Assembly (NCBI GenBank): GCA_017504485.1
Contig: JAFVRC010000014.1
Location: 1 to 64,000, forward strand
Length of the DNA: 64,000 nucleotides
From: Alistipes sp.
GTDB taxonomy: Bacteria > Bacteroidota > Bacteroidia > Bacteroidales > Rikenellaceae
Direction of reading: 5' to 3'
The notes under the pieces: generated by a model
Databases searched by the model: none
Told to the model about the DNA's origin: nothing
The model's input: only the letters and a program-made list of their open reading frames with translations
Program-made: the position numbers and the translations under genes
Shown here: in pieces, positions 16,790-24,186 of the stretch
How positions within the stretch are numbered: the first letter of the stretch is position 1
Layout: every line of letters starts with the position of its first letter

Positions 16790-17554
16790 ATGAAGAGACT
16801 GTTTCTGATTATTGCTTTCGTGGCAGGCATAGGTTCTGCGCAGGCGTGGACCAAGCTTCTGAACGATGCTTCGCTGGTGCTGGCCAAGAAGTATATGACA
16901 CCTGCAGCTACAGCCGAGTACAATCGTATCGCTGCACTGAAAGGCTCCGTCGATTACAAATGGGCAGCCTCACAGGATGTAGCCGTTGCACTCGATGCCG
17001 ACCTACGCTCCACATCAACCGACGAGCGCGATATAGTCGTGCGCATCGAGCGTGCAGCCGAGCTCCTTCGCAACCGTACAAAGCACTCCGACAAGGAGGT
17101 CTATACCGCACTCCAAGAGATACTTATGTTGATGCCCGAGCTGCACAACATCTCGCGCATACACATCGAGGGCATAGCCAACTCGCAGCGCGACTTCACC
17201 TTCACGTGGATTGCCGGTAAGCCGGGCTCGAAGCGATTCGAGAAGCGAGGGACAATCTCGTGGAGCACATTCTGGACCCGCCTATTTTGTGGTTGGCACC
17301 AAGCGTGGTCACCCGAGTACTACGCCTACGACCTCGACATACACTTTGCAGCCGAGCGCGAGCAGTGGATGCAGGGTACACCACGCGACTGGGCGCACGA
17401 TATGGGGATGCGTGCCAAGCCGATGTATGAATGGGCCGAGCAGGACTACGTTATGCACAATGCGCAGCGTTTGAACCTCGAGGAGGTACATCTCGGCTCG
17501 GTGGCTCGTGCGGGATTCCGCATCGCAACGCTATTGAACAACGCTCTCAGATAG
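16790..17554 (+). CDS. Nuc18, S1/P1-like pseudoenzyme, class B (most degenerate)
   Basis: 254 aa, signal peptide ending AQA before W20, the only recognisable ligand left. H6 is Asn (WTKLLN), the D45/H60 region is lost, and the core motif reads LMLMPELHNISR, so H116 is Met, D120 is Glu and H126 is Arg. SWSTFWT takes the place of H149/D153. The GTPRDWAHDMG motif and family C-terminus persist, so the gene is under constraint for something other than zinc catalysis. It is the last gene before the hairpins at 17632-17711. Confidence 0.75.
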   Translation: MKRLFLIIAFVAGIGSAQAWTKLLNDASLVLAKKYMTPAATAEYNRIAALKGSVDYKWAASQDVAVALDADLRSTSTDERDIVVRIERAAELLRNRTKHSDKEVYTALQEILMLMPELHNISRIHIEGIANSQRDFTFTWIAGKPGSKRFEKRGTISWSTFWTRLFCGWHQAWSPEYYAYDLDIHFAAEREQWMQGTPRDWAHDMGMRAKPMYEWAEQDYVMHNAQRLNLEEVHLGSVARAGFRIATLLNNALR

Positions 17555-17631
17555 TATGAATAGTCGAGCCTTTGCGCTCATTGTGCTGTGAGCGTACAGG
17601 CCTAAAGTAGCGCGACCATAGAAGCCATAAC

Positions 17632-17666
17632 AGAGGTGTGTCCAACAGCTTTTTGGACACACCTCT
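17632..17666 (+). terminator. Strong hairpin after the array (weak T run)
   Basis: A perfect 12-bp stem, AGAGGTGTGTCC (17632-17643) with GGACACACCTCT (17655-17666), and an 11-nt loop. It lacks a good T run, so it may stabilise the 3' end or aid the second hairpin just downstream. Confidence 0.5.
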
Positions 17667-17679
17667 TCCGTATAACAAT

Positions 17680-17711
17680 AACGTGTATAAAATTTTATAC
17701 ACGTTCTTTTT
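17680..17711 (+). terminator. Terminator formed by a 26-bp perfect palindrome
   Basis: AACGTGTATAAAA (17680-17692) is followed directly by its reverse complement (to 17705), then C and five T. It closes the array transcript and partly overlaps the murG -33 region. A palindrome without a spacer could alternatively be a regulator site. Confidence 0.6.
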
Positions 17712-17740
17712 GTTACTTAACGTAATAAGTGTTACTTTTG
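17709..17740 (+). promoter_or_regulatory. Promoter of murG and the dcw genes
   Basis: TTTG (17709-17712) and TACTTTTG (17733-17740) are spaced by 20 bp. The predicted start is near 17747, 24 nt before the murG ATG. It separates the cell-wall genes from the S1/P1 array. Confidence 0.65.
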
Positions 17741-17770
17741 TGGTTAATTAGGCTAATTGTCAAAAAATAT

Positions 17771-18874
17771 ATGATACGAATTATTCTTTCGGGCGGTGGA
17801 ACGGGTGGCCATATCTACCCTGCAGTGTCGGTTGCAGAGGCGTTGAAGCGCCGTTTGGGCGACGAGGTAGAGCTGCTCTTTGTGGGTGCTTTGGGCAAGA
17901 TGGAGATGAAGCTCATTCCACAGCTTGGCTACCGCATCGAAGGGCTTCCGATTATCGGACTGCAACGCCGTGCCACCATCAAAAATGTAGCACTACCCGT
18001 GCAGGTAATGCGCAGCTTGGCGCGTGCTCGCGCAATCATCAAGGAGTTTAAGCCCGATGTTGTCGTGGGCTTCGGCGGCTATGCGAGTGCGCCGGTGCTC
18101 TTTATGGCGCAGATGATGGGCATCCCGACGGTCATTCAGGAGCAGAACTCCTATGCCGGACTTGCCAACAAGATTATGGCTCGCCGTGCAAAGAGCATCT
18201 GCGTGGCCTACGACAATATGGAGCGTTTCTTCGACAAGCGACGCATCGTGATGACGGGCAACCCTTTGCGTAGCAGTTTCTCGAACACCTCAATATCACG
18301 CGAGGAGGCCCTCTCGTACTACGGTTTCGATGCCTCGAAGCCCGTGCTGCTGGTTGTGGGCGGCTCGCTCGGCACACGCACGCTGAACAATATGATGAAG
18401 TCGTGGATTATGACACTCGATGGCGAGGCTTCCGTGCAGGTCATCTGGCAGACGGGGCGTTACTACGAGTTGGAGATGTCCGATTTCTTGAGGACATACC
18501 CGACGAAGAACATCTACCAATGTGCCTTTATCGAGCGTATGGACTATGCCTACAAGGCGGCCGACTTGGTCATCTCGCGCAGCGGCGCCTGCACCATTTC
18601 GGAGCTCTGCCTGGCGGCCAAGCCTACGCTCTTCGTACCATCACCTAACGTAGCGGAAGACCATCAGACGAAGAATGCCTGCGCCTTGGTCGATAAGGGT
18701 GCGGCATTGATGGTGAGCGATGCCGAGGCTACCGATTGCGGCATATCGACGGCTCTGCGTGCAGTGGCCGACAGTGCACTCCTCGACCGACTATCGAACA
18801 ACATTGCCCGCCTGGCCACACCGGATGCTGCCGAGCGCGTAGCAAACGAAGTGCTTAAATATACGAAACGATGA
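17771..18874 (+). CDS. murG: UDP-GlcNAc:lipid I N-acetylglucosaminyltransferase MurG
   Basis: Transfers GlcNAc from UDP-GlcNAc to lipid I, making lipid II at the inner face of the cytoplasmic membrane. The 367-aa protein starts IRIILSGGGTGGHIYPA, the glycine-rich loop of GT28 enzymes, and has GFGGYASAPVL, QEQNSYAG and the donor-site region SRSGACTISEL. I chose the ATG at 17771 because conservation begins there. Its TGA overlaps the murC ATG by four bases (ATGA), indicating coupling. Confidence 0.95.
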   Translation: MIRIILSGGGTGGHIYPAVSVAEALKRRLGDEVELLFVGALGKMEMKLIPQLGYRIEGLPIIGLQRRATIKNVALPVQVMRSLARARAIIKEFKPDVVVGFGGYASAPVLFMAQMMGIPTVIQEQNSYAGLANKIMARRAKSICVAYDNMERFFDKRRIVMTGNPLRSSFSNTSISREEALSYYGFDASKPVLLVVGGSLGTRTLNNMMKSWIMTLDGEASVQVIWQTGRYYELEMSDFLRTYPTKNIYQCAFIERMDYAYKAADLVISRSGACTISELCLAAKPTLFVPSPNVAEDHQTKNACALVDKGAALMVSDAEATDCGISTALRAVADSALLDRLSNNIARLATPDAAERVANEVLKYTKR

Positions 18875-20244
18875 GCAGACGAGCATACTTTTTGGGCATT
18901 GGCGGAATAGGCATGAGTGCCTTGGCACGCTACTTCCTCGGCGAGGGCTGGGAGGTGGCGGGCTACGACCGCACGCCAAGCGACCTCACGCGCCGCTTGG
19001 AGCAGGAGGGTGCCGCCATCCACTATGAGGATGATGTGAGGCTCATCCCCCCACAGTTCCTCGACAAGCAGCAGACAACCGTAATCTACACCCCTGCCAT
19101 TCCGCACGACCATAGCGAGCGACAGATGTTCCTCAACAAAGGCTTCGAGATGCGCAAGCGGTCGCAGGTGCTGGGGCTGCTCTCGCAGGGCAAGTATGTG
19201 ATGGCGGTGGCCGGCACGCACGGCAAGACCTCGACTTCGACTCTCACTGCCTGGCTCAACAGCGAGGTGGCAGGCGAGGGGAGTGCCTTCCTCGGCGGCA
19301 TATCCAAGAACTTCGGAAGTAACCTCGTATCGGGATGCGGCCGCCGCTTCGTTGTGGAGGCCGACGAGTTCGACCGCTCATTCTTGCAACTCTATCCCGA
19401 TGCGGCGGTCATCACCTCGGCCGATGCCGACCACCTCGACATCTACGGCACACATGAGGCCGTGAAGGAGGCCTTCTCGCAGTTTGTCGAGCAGATAAAG
19501 CCGGGCGGAGCACTCGTCATCAAGCAGGGTGTCGATATCGCTCTGCGTAACAACGACATCGACATCTACCGCTACTCGTATAACGAGCCGTGCGACTTCT
19601 ACGCCACGAATATCGAGCTGCTCGACGGCGGCTACTACCGCTACGACATCGTTACGCCTACGGGCCGTATCGAGCGATGCACGCTCGGCATCCCGGGTTG
19701 GGTGAATATCGAGAACTCGGTGGCTGCCGTAGCCCTGCTGTGGTGTGCCACACACAGCCTCGACAACCACGAGGCGGTGCGCAGCGCGTTGCAGCAATTC
19801 GAGGGTGTAAAGCGACGCTTCGAGTTCTATGTCAATACGCCTCAACAGGTATATATGGACGACTATGCCCACCATCCGCGCGAACTCTCGGCGACAATTA
19901 CCTCCGTCAAGCAAATGTTTCCTGCGCGGCGCGTGACGGCCATCTTTCAGCCGCACCTCTTCACTCGCACGCGTGACCTATACCGCGAGTTTGCCGAGGC
20001 ATTGAACGAGGCCGATGAGGTTATTCTCCTGCCGATATATCCGGCACGCGAGGAGCCTATCGAGGGTATCACCACCGAGATTATCGCCGAGCTGGTAACC
20101 AAGCCGTGCCGCATCGTCGAGCGCGAAGCGTTGGCCGCGACTGTGGCCGATGTGGCGACCGATGTTGTGGTTTCGTTTGGTGCAGGCAACATAGATGCCT
20201 GCTGTATGGCCGTGGCCGAGGTCATAGCCGCAAAGTGCAGATAG
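18871..20244 (+). CDS. murC: UDP-N-acetylmuramate-L-alanine ligase MurC
   Basis: ATP-dependent addition of L-Ala to UDP-MurNAc, the first step of stem-peptide synthesis. 457 aa. The Rossmann motif GIGGIGMSALARYFL near the N-terminus, the P-loop GTHGKTSTSTL (about residue 115) and EADEFDRSFL followed by YDDYAHHPREL are all MurC-typical. The order murG-murC-ftsQ is conserved in Bacteroidetes. Confidence 0.95.
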   Translation: MSRRAYFLGIGGIGMSALARYFLGEGWEVAGYDRTPSDLTRRLEQEGAAIHYEDDVRLIPPQFLDKQQTTVIYTPAIPHDHSERQMFLNKGFEMRKRSQVLGLLSQGKYVMAVAGTHGKTSTSTLTAWLNSEVAGEGSAFLGGISKNFGSNLVSGCGRRFVVEADEFDRSFLQLYPDAAVITSADADHLDIYGTHEAVKEAFSQFVEQIKPGGALVIKQGVDIALRNNDIDIYRYSYNEPCDFYATNIELLDGGYYRYDIVTPTGRIERCTLGIPGWVNIENSVAAVALLWCATHSLDNHEAVRSALQQFEGVKRRFEFYVNTPQQVYMDDYAHHPRELSATITSVKQMFPARRVTAIFQPHLFTRTRDLYREFAEALNEADEVILLPIYPAREEPIEGITTEIIAELVTKPCRIVEREALAATVADVATDVVVSFGAGNIDACCMAVAEVIAAKCR

Positions 20245-20261
20245 CGATTAACTGAAAGCGT

Positions 20262-21356
20262 ATGTGGCAGAGAGTTATTAAAATAGCCGTTTCACTTGTG
20301 CTGTGGGGAGTCCTCAGCGCAGGTGTTTTCTATGCTACAACTCTGGTCGAGGCTCACCGCGCCGCACAGACGATAACCGCCATAAACATCGAAATTGCCG
20401 ACAGCACAACATCGCGCCGCCTGGTAAGCACTACCCGCGTACAGCAGTGGATAGAGCGAAGCGGCATAGAGGTCAAAGGCAAGAATATCGACTCGGTGGA
20501 TATCGCCGCCATCAAACGCACCATCGAGCAGAACGGCTTTATCGAGAAGGCCGATATCTACGCAACCTACTCGGGCGAACTCAATATATCGGTCACGCAG
20601 CGCACACCCGTCGTGCGACTTATGGTGAATGGCTACGATAGCTACCTCACCTCGGAGGGCATTATATTCCGCACGCCGCCGCAGTCGGCAATCTATGTAC
20701 CCGTCATAACGGGCGACTATCGGCCACTCACCCCTCCCGACTACGAGGGGTGCATCGAGAGCCATATCGCAACCGAGCGCGGCACCTTCGAGCGACGAAT
20801 TGCCGAAATCGAGGAGGAGCTCTCCGAGCTGAAGAGGGAGCGTGACGGCTATACGGCTATGCGCCGCCCACCGAAACGCGACATTGGCGAGGGCTTCTTC
20901 GCCTATCACTCTCGTAAACGAGAATGGCGCAAGATATGGAACTTGAACAAGAAAAAGATACGCCGCTACTCGATAGGCATGGAGCGCGACGTTGATTTGC
21001 GCCGCAGCAAGGTAGAGCAGCGACTTGCCGCCGTCGAGAGCGAGCAAAAAAAGTTTGAAAAAAGATATGCCGATTTTCGGAATCTTATTACCTTTGTGGA
21101 GCGATTGAGCGATGACGACTATTGGGGAGCCGAGGTCGTGCAAATCGTCGCTCACAACACCCCTGATTTAGAGCTAGATATAGAGCTTATTCCGCGAAGC
21201 GGCGACTTTCGTATTCTCTTCGGTGACCTCAACAATGCCGAGGAGAAGTTCGACAAGCTCACCCATTTCTTCGACAAGGGGCTCAGCCGCACAGGGTGGG
21301 GCAAGTATAAAATTATTAACATAAGATACAACAAACAGGTTGTTTGTACGGAGTAG
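20262..21356 (+). CDS. ftsQ: Cell division protein FtsQ with an extra charged helical insert
   Basis: One N-terminal membrane segment (about 5-27) is followed by a POTRA-like domain (about 40-120: KNIDSVDIAAIKRTIEQNG, ISVTQRTPVVRL) and the FtsQ-type beta domain (PVITGDYRPL ... ELDIELIPRSGDFRILFGD). Residues about 164-275 are a block of Glu/Lys/Arg-rich heptad-like helices that interrupts the domain. The total of 364 aa is about 100 longer than the FtsQ length I know for the phylum. FtsQ links early and late divisome proteins in the periplasm. The gene ends 3 bp before ftsA. Confidence 0.85.
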   Translation: MWQRVIKIAVSLVLWGVLSAGVFYATTLVEAHRAAQTITAINIEIADSTTSRRLVSTTRVQQWIERSGIEVKGKNIDSVDIAAIKRTIEQNGFIEKADIYATYSGELNISVTQRTPVVRLMVNGYDSYLTSEGIIFRTPPQSAIYVPVITGDYRPLTPPDYEGCIESHIATERGTFERRIAEIEEELSELKRERDGYTAMRRPPKRDIGEGFFAYHSRKREWRKIWNLNKKKIRRYSIGMERDVDLRRSKVEQRLAAVESEQKKFEKRYADFRNLITFVERLSDDDYWGAEVVQIVAHNTPDLELDIELIPRSGDFRILFGDLNNAEEKFDKLTHFFDKGLSRTGWGKYKIINIRYNKQVVCTE

Positions 21357-21359
21357 GAT

Positions 21360-22835
21360 ATGGAGAAGAAGAGTTACATCGTAGGAGTCGATATTGGCTC
21401 CTCGCAGGTTATCATTACGGTTGGTTGCATGCGCGAAGAGGGTGTCGTCGAGGTGCTGGGCATCGAGACGCAGCCCGTGGGCGATAGTGTGAGAAATGGC
21501 TCGATCGAGAACGTGATACGTCTCGGTCAGGCAATCTCGCGTGCCAAGAGCGAACTGGAGCACACGCTCAACATCCGTATTCAGGAGGCCTACGCCGGCA
21601 TCTCCGGCGGTGCGGTATATTGTGCGAAATACTCCGACCACGTCTTTATCCGCAACCACACCGACGGATGCATCGCTCCCGAGGATATGCGCGAGCTCGA
21701 CGAGCGTATGCTCAAGGTAGCTACGGGCAATGGCGACGAGATTCTCGAGCGAATCCCGCAGCGTTACATCATCGACGACCAACAGGAGGTCTCCGACCCC
21801 GTAGGTCGCTACGGCAAGAAGCTCTCGGCCGAGTTCCTCTTCCTGCTCTGCAACAGCCGCCAAAAGGACCGCGTGGGCCACGCCTTTCACAACGCCGGTC
21901 TGAAACTCCTCGGACTATGCATCAAGCCGGCCGTGATGCCAGAGCTACTACTCTCGAAGGAGGAGCGCGAGTATGGTGTCGCTATCGTTGATATAGGTGC
22001 ACACTTAACGGATATATCTATCGTGCGCGGCGGTCACCTATGCTACTTCGCTTCGCTGCCTATCGGCGGAGCCTCGATAAATCAGGACCTGCTCGCCTTT
22101 GTGCAGACCTCGAAGGAGGAGATCGAGAAGGTAAAGCGCCGCTACGGCTCCGTCGTTCCGAGCGAGATTCCGGAGAATACGACGGTTGCCGTCAAGATGC
22201 CGGGCCGTCCGAACAAGGTTATCCTCCATCGCAATATCGCCGAGATTACAGAGGCGCGAGCCAAGGATATCGCCAAGTTCGTGCAGACCGAGATTCGCGA
22301 GGCCAAGTTCTCGAGCAAAATTGCCTGCGGCATAGTGCTGACCGGAGGCACCGCCCTGCTGAACGGCATCGACGAGCTCTTCGCTCGCGAGATGAACAGC
22401 TCGGTGCGCCTTGGCGACACGCTCTACGGCATTGACGAGGAGTCGCAGCAGAATATCGCCTCATACTCGCAGTCGGCCGCCGTGGCCATACTGCTCTACG
22501 GCGCAAAGAGCAAGCCTTGCTCGGCGGTTGAGATTGTTCGTCCAGCGACAACCGTAACGCCGCCACCAACGACAGCCAAACCGACGACAACCGTCAAACC
22601 GACGGCAACGGCAACTACACATGCAACACCACCCGTAGCTCCACCGACCACAACTACGGTGGCACCGCCGACAACTACAACCACCGTGACACCGCCACCA
22701 ACAACGGAGACGCCGCCACCAACGCCACCAACGCCACCAACGTCTATCGATACGAGGTCGAAAGGTATGTTCGGCAGGATTTCCGATTGGTTTGACAGCA
22801 TTGTCAAGGGCAATAGTGATAACTACTTGGAGTAA
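21360..22835 (+). CDS. ftsA: Cell division protein FtsA with long Thr/Pro linker
   Basis: Actin-like ATPase that tethers FtsZ to the membrane. 491 aa. The N-terminus YIVGVDIGSSQVI is phosphate-1; VAIVDIGAHLTDIS is phosphate-2; GIVLTGGTALLNGI is the adenosine motif. Residues about 396-460 are almost only Thr, Pro, Ala and Val, followed by an amphipathic helix MFGRISDWFDSIV that would bind the membrane. The linker is far longer than in well-studied FtsA proteins. It sits between ftsQ and ftsZ with gaps of 3 and 5 bp. Confidence 0.93.
   Translation: MEKKSYIVGVDIGSSQVIITVGCMREEGVVEVLGIETQPVGDSVRNGSIENVIRLGQAISRAKSELEHTLNIRIQEAYAGISGGAVYCAKYSDHVFIRNHTDGCIAPEDMRELDERMLKVATGNGDEILERIPQRYIIDDQQEVSDPVGRYGKKLSAEFLFLLCNSRQKDRVGHAFHNAGLKLLGLCIKPAVMPELLLSKEEREYGVAIVDIGAHLTDISIVRGGHLCYFASLPIGGASINQDLLAFVQTSKEEIEKVKRRYGSVVPSEIPENTTVAVKMPGRPNKVILHRNIAEITEARAKDIAKFVQTEIREAKFSSKIACGIVLTGGTALLNGIDELFAREMNSSVRLGDTLYGIDEESQQNIASYSQSAAVAILLYGAKSKPCSAVEIVRPATTVTPPPTTAKPTTTVKPTATATTHATPPVAPPTTTTVAPPTTTTTVTPPPTTETPPPTPPTPPTSIDTRSKGMFGRISDWFDSIVKGNSDNYLE
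22545..22739 (+). repeat. Low-complexity Thr/Pro-coding region in ftsA
   Basis: Degenerate ACC/ACA/CCG/CCA codon runs encode blocks such as TTTTVAPPTTTT and PPPTPPTPP. Repetition at the DNA level is imperfect, but long enough for copy-number change by slippage. Confidence 0.7.
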
Positions 22836-22840
22836 GCGAT

Positions 22841-24166
22841 ATGGAGGGAAACAGCATACTACACAACATTGCGGCATTCCGCAAGAGTATTCCGGCCAAG
22901 ATTATGGTAATGGGTATTGGCGGAGCGGGCGGCAACGCCATCAAGCACATGTGGGAGATGGGCATCGAGGGTGTGAACCTCGTGGCCTGTAACACCGACC
23001 AACAAGACCTCGACAAACTCAAAATACCCGAGGAGAACAAGATTGCCATAGGCGAGGGTCTCGGTGCGGGCAACGAAGCCGAGCGTGGCGAAGCTATGGC
23101 TCGCGGTGCGCTCGACAAGATTCGTTATGCCCTCGAATCGCGCAGCACGAAGATGCTCTTTATCGCGGCAGGTATGGGTGGCGGCACGGGCACGGGAGCT
23201 GCTCCTGTGGTTGCCGAATTGGCACGCGAGATGGATATCCTCACGGTGGCTATTGTCACTATGCCACCGACGAACGATGGTCCCCTGCGTATGGCGCAGG
23301 CACGCACGGGCCTGACCAAGCTGCGCAACTATGTCGATTCGCTTATCGTGTTGAGCAACGATGCCATCAACAAGCTCTTCGGCGACAATTCGCTCGGTGC
23401 GGCCTTCGACAATGCCAACGACATTATCGCCCAGGCAGCCAAGGGCATTGCCGAGATATCGACTCACAGCCACAACCTCGTAAATGTCGACTTTGCGGAT
23501 GTTTGTACCGTGATGCGCAATAGTGGCTATGCCGTTATGGGTGTGGCCAAGGAGTCGGGTGACGAGCGTGCGGAGGTCGTTGTCGATAAGATTCTCAAAT
23601 CGCCACTCTTCGGCGATATCAAGATTGCAGGCGCACGCAACGTTCTACTCAACATATCCGTGTCGTCGCAGGAGAAGCTCTCGACAAACGAGGTAAATCG
23701 CGTGAAAGACCGCGTGCAGATGCACGCCAGCACGCAGGACGACAACGGCGTGACACAGCTCACGAATATCATCTGGGGCACGAGCGACAAACCGCACCTC
23801 GGCGACGACGAGTTGGAGGTGATTGTCGTAGCCACGGGTTTCTCGGCCGAGTATTGCGACGAGGTTATCGAGAAGCAGATTATGAACCCCATCGTCAAAA
23901 TCGCAGCTCCAACGCCCGAAAGTGGCGTTATCGAGCCACTCAACAAGCCGGCTATACAGCCTCTAAACATATCGGCCTCGCCATCGCTCATCGAGCGACC
24001 GATGCGCTCCTATGAGGCTATCGAGAAGAGCAAGCGACAACCGGCATATTTGGCGCAGGGCGTAAGCCTCACCAAGGCCCCCGTCGGCAAGACACAGCCG
24101 ACAAGCAAAGTGGCCGAAGAGGAGGAGACCAATACGCCAAAAACAACCCAAATTTCGATGTTTTAG
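22841..24166 (+). CDS. ftsZ: Cell division protein FtsZ
   Basis: Tubulin-like GTPase that forms the division ring. 441 aa. GIGGAGGNAIKHM (nucleotide binding), the signature GGGTGTGAAPVVAE and the T7-loop region (VNVDFADV) are intact. The C-terminal tail after about residue 330 is variable; it has QPAYLAQGV, resembling the FtsA-binding peptide of Bacteroidetes, but then continues for about 35 residues to end in TQISMF. It lies 5 bp after ftsA. Confidence 0.96.
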   Translation: MEGNSILHNIAAFRKSIPAKIMVMGIGGAGGNAIKHMWEMGIEGVNLVACNTDQQDLDKLKIPEENKIAIGEGLGAGNEAERGEAMARGALDKIRYALESRSTKMLFIAAGMGGGTGTGAAPVVAELAREMDILTVAIVTMPPTNDGPLRMAQARTGLTKLRNYVDSLIVLSNDAINKLFGDNSLGAAFDNANDIIAQAAKGIAEISTHSHNLVNVDFADVCTVMRNSGYAVMGVAKESGDERAEVVVDKILKSPLFGDIKIAGARNVLLNISVSSQEKLSTNEVNRVKDRVQMHASTQDDNGVTQLTNIIWGTSDKPHLGDDELEVIVVATGFSAEYCDEVIEKQIMNPIVKIAAPTPESGVIEPLNKPAIQPLNISASPSLIERPMRSYEAIEKSKRQPAYLAQGVSLTKAPVGKTQPTSKVAEEEETNTPKTTQISMF

Positions 24167-24186
24167 AGGCGAAGGAGGAGTAGAGT

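Larger units (their letters stand above)
3069..17554 (+). other. Tandem array of 18 secreted S1/P1-nuclease-superfamily genes
   Basis: Eighteen consecutive genes in one orientation encode homologous exported proteins. Spacings are mostly 2-23 bp, with one 11-nt overlap (Nuc3/Nuc4) and one 66-bp gap (Nuc4/Nuc5). All share a signal peptide ending AxA before a tryptophan and most end in a (Y/F/W)RLA...LN..F helix. Class A members keep the nine P1 zinc ligands; class B members do not. I see no transposase, integrase or flanking repeat. Each member is annotated separately. Confidence 0.85.

Noticed and set aside
3069-17554. Array as part of a mobile island
   Set aside because: I see no transposase, integrase, att-like direct repeats or tRNA at its borders, and codon use looks like the neighbouring chromosomal genes.
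3069-17554. Class B members as frameshifted pseudogenes
   Set aside because: All nine are full length with intact signal peptide and C-terminal helix; their changes are substitutions at ligand positions and not breaks in the frame.
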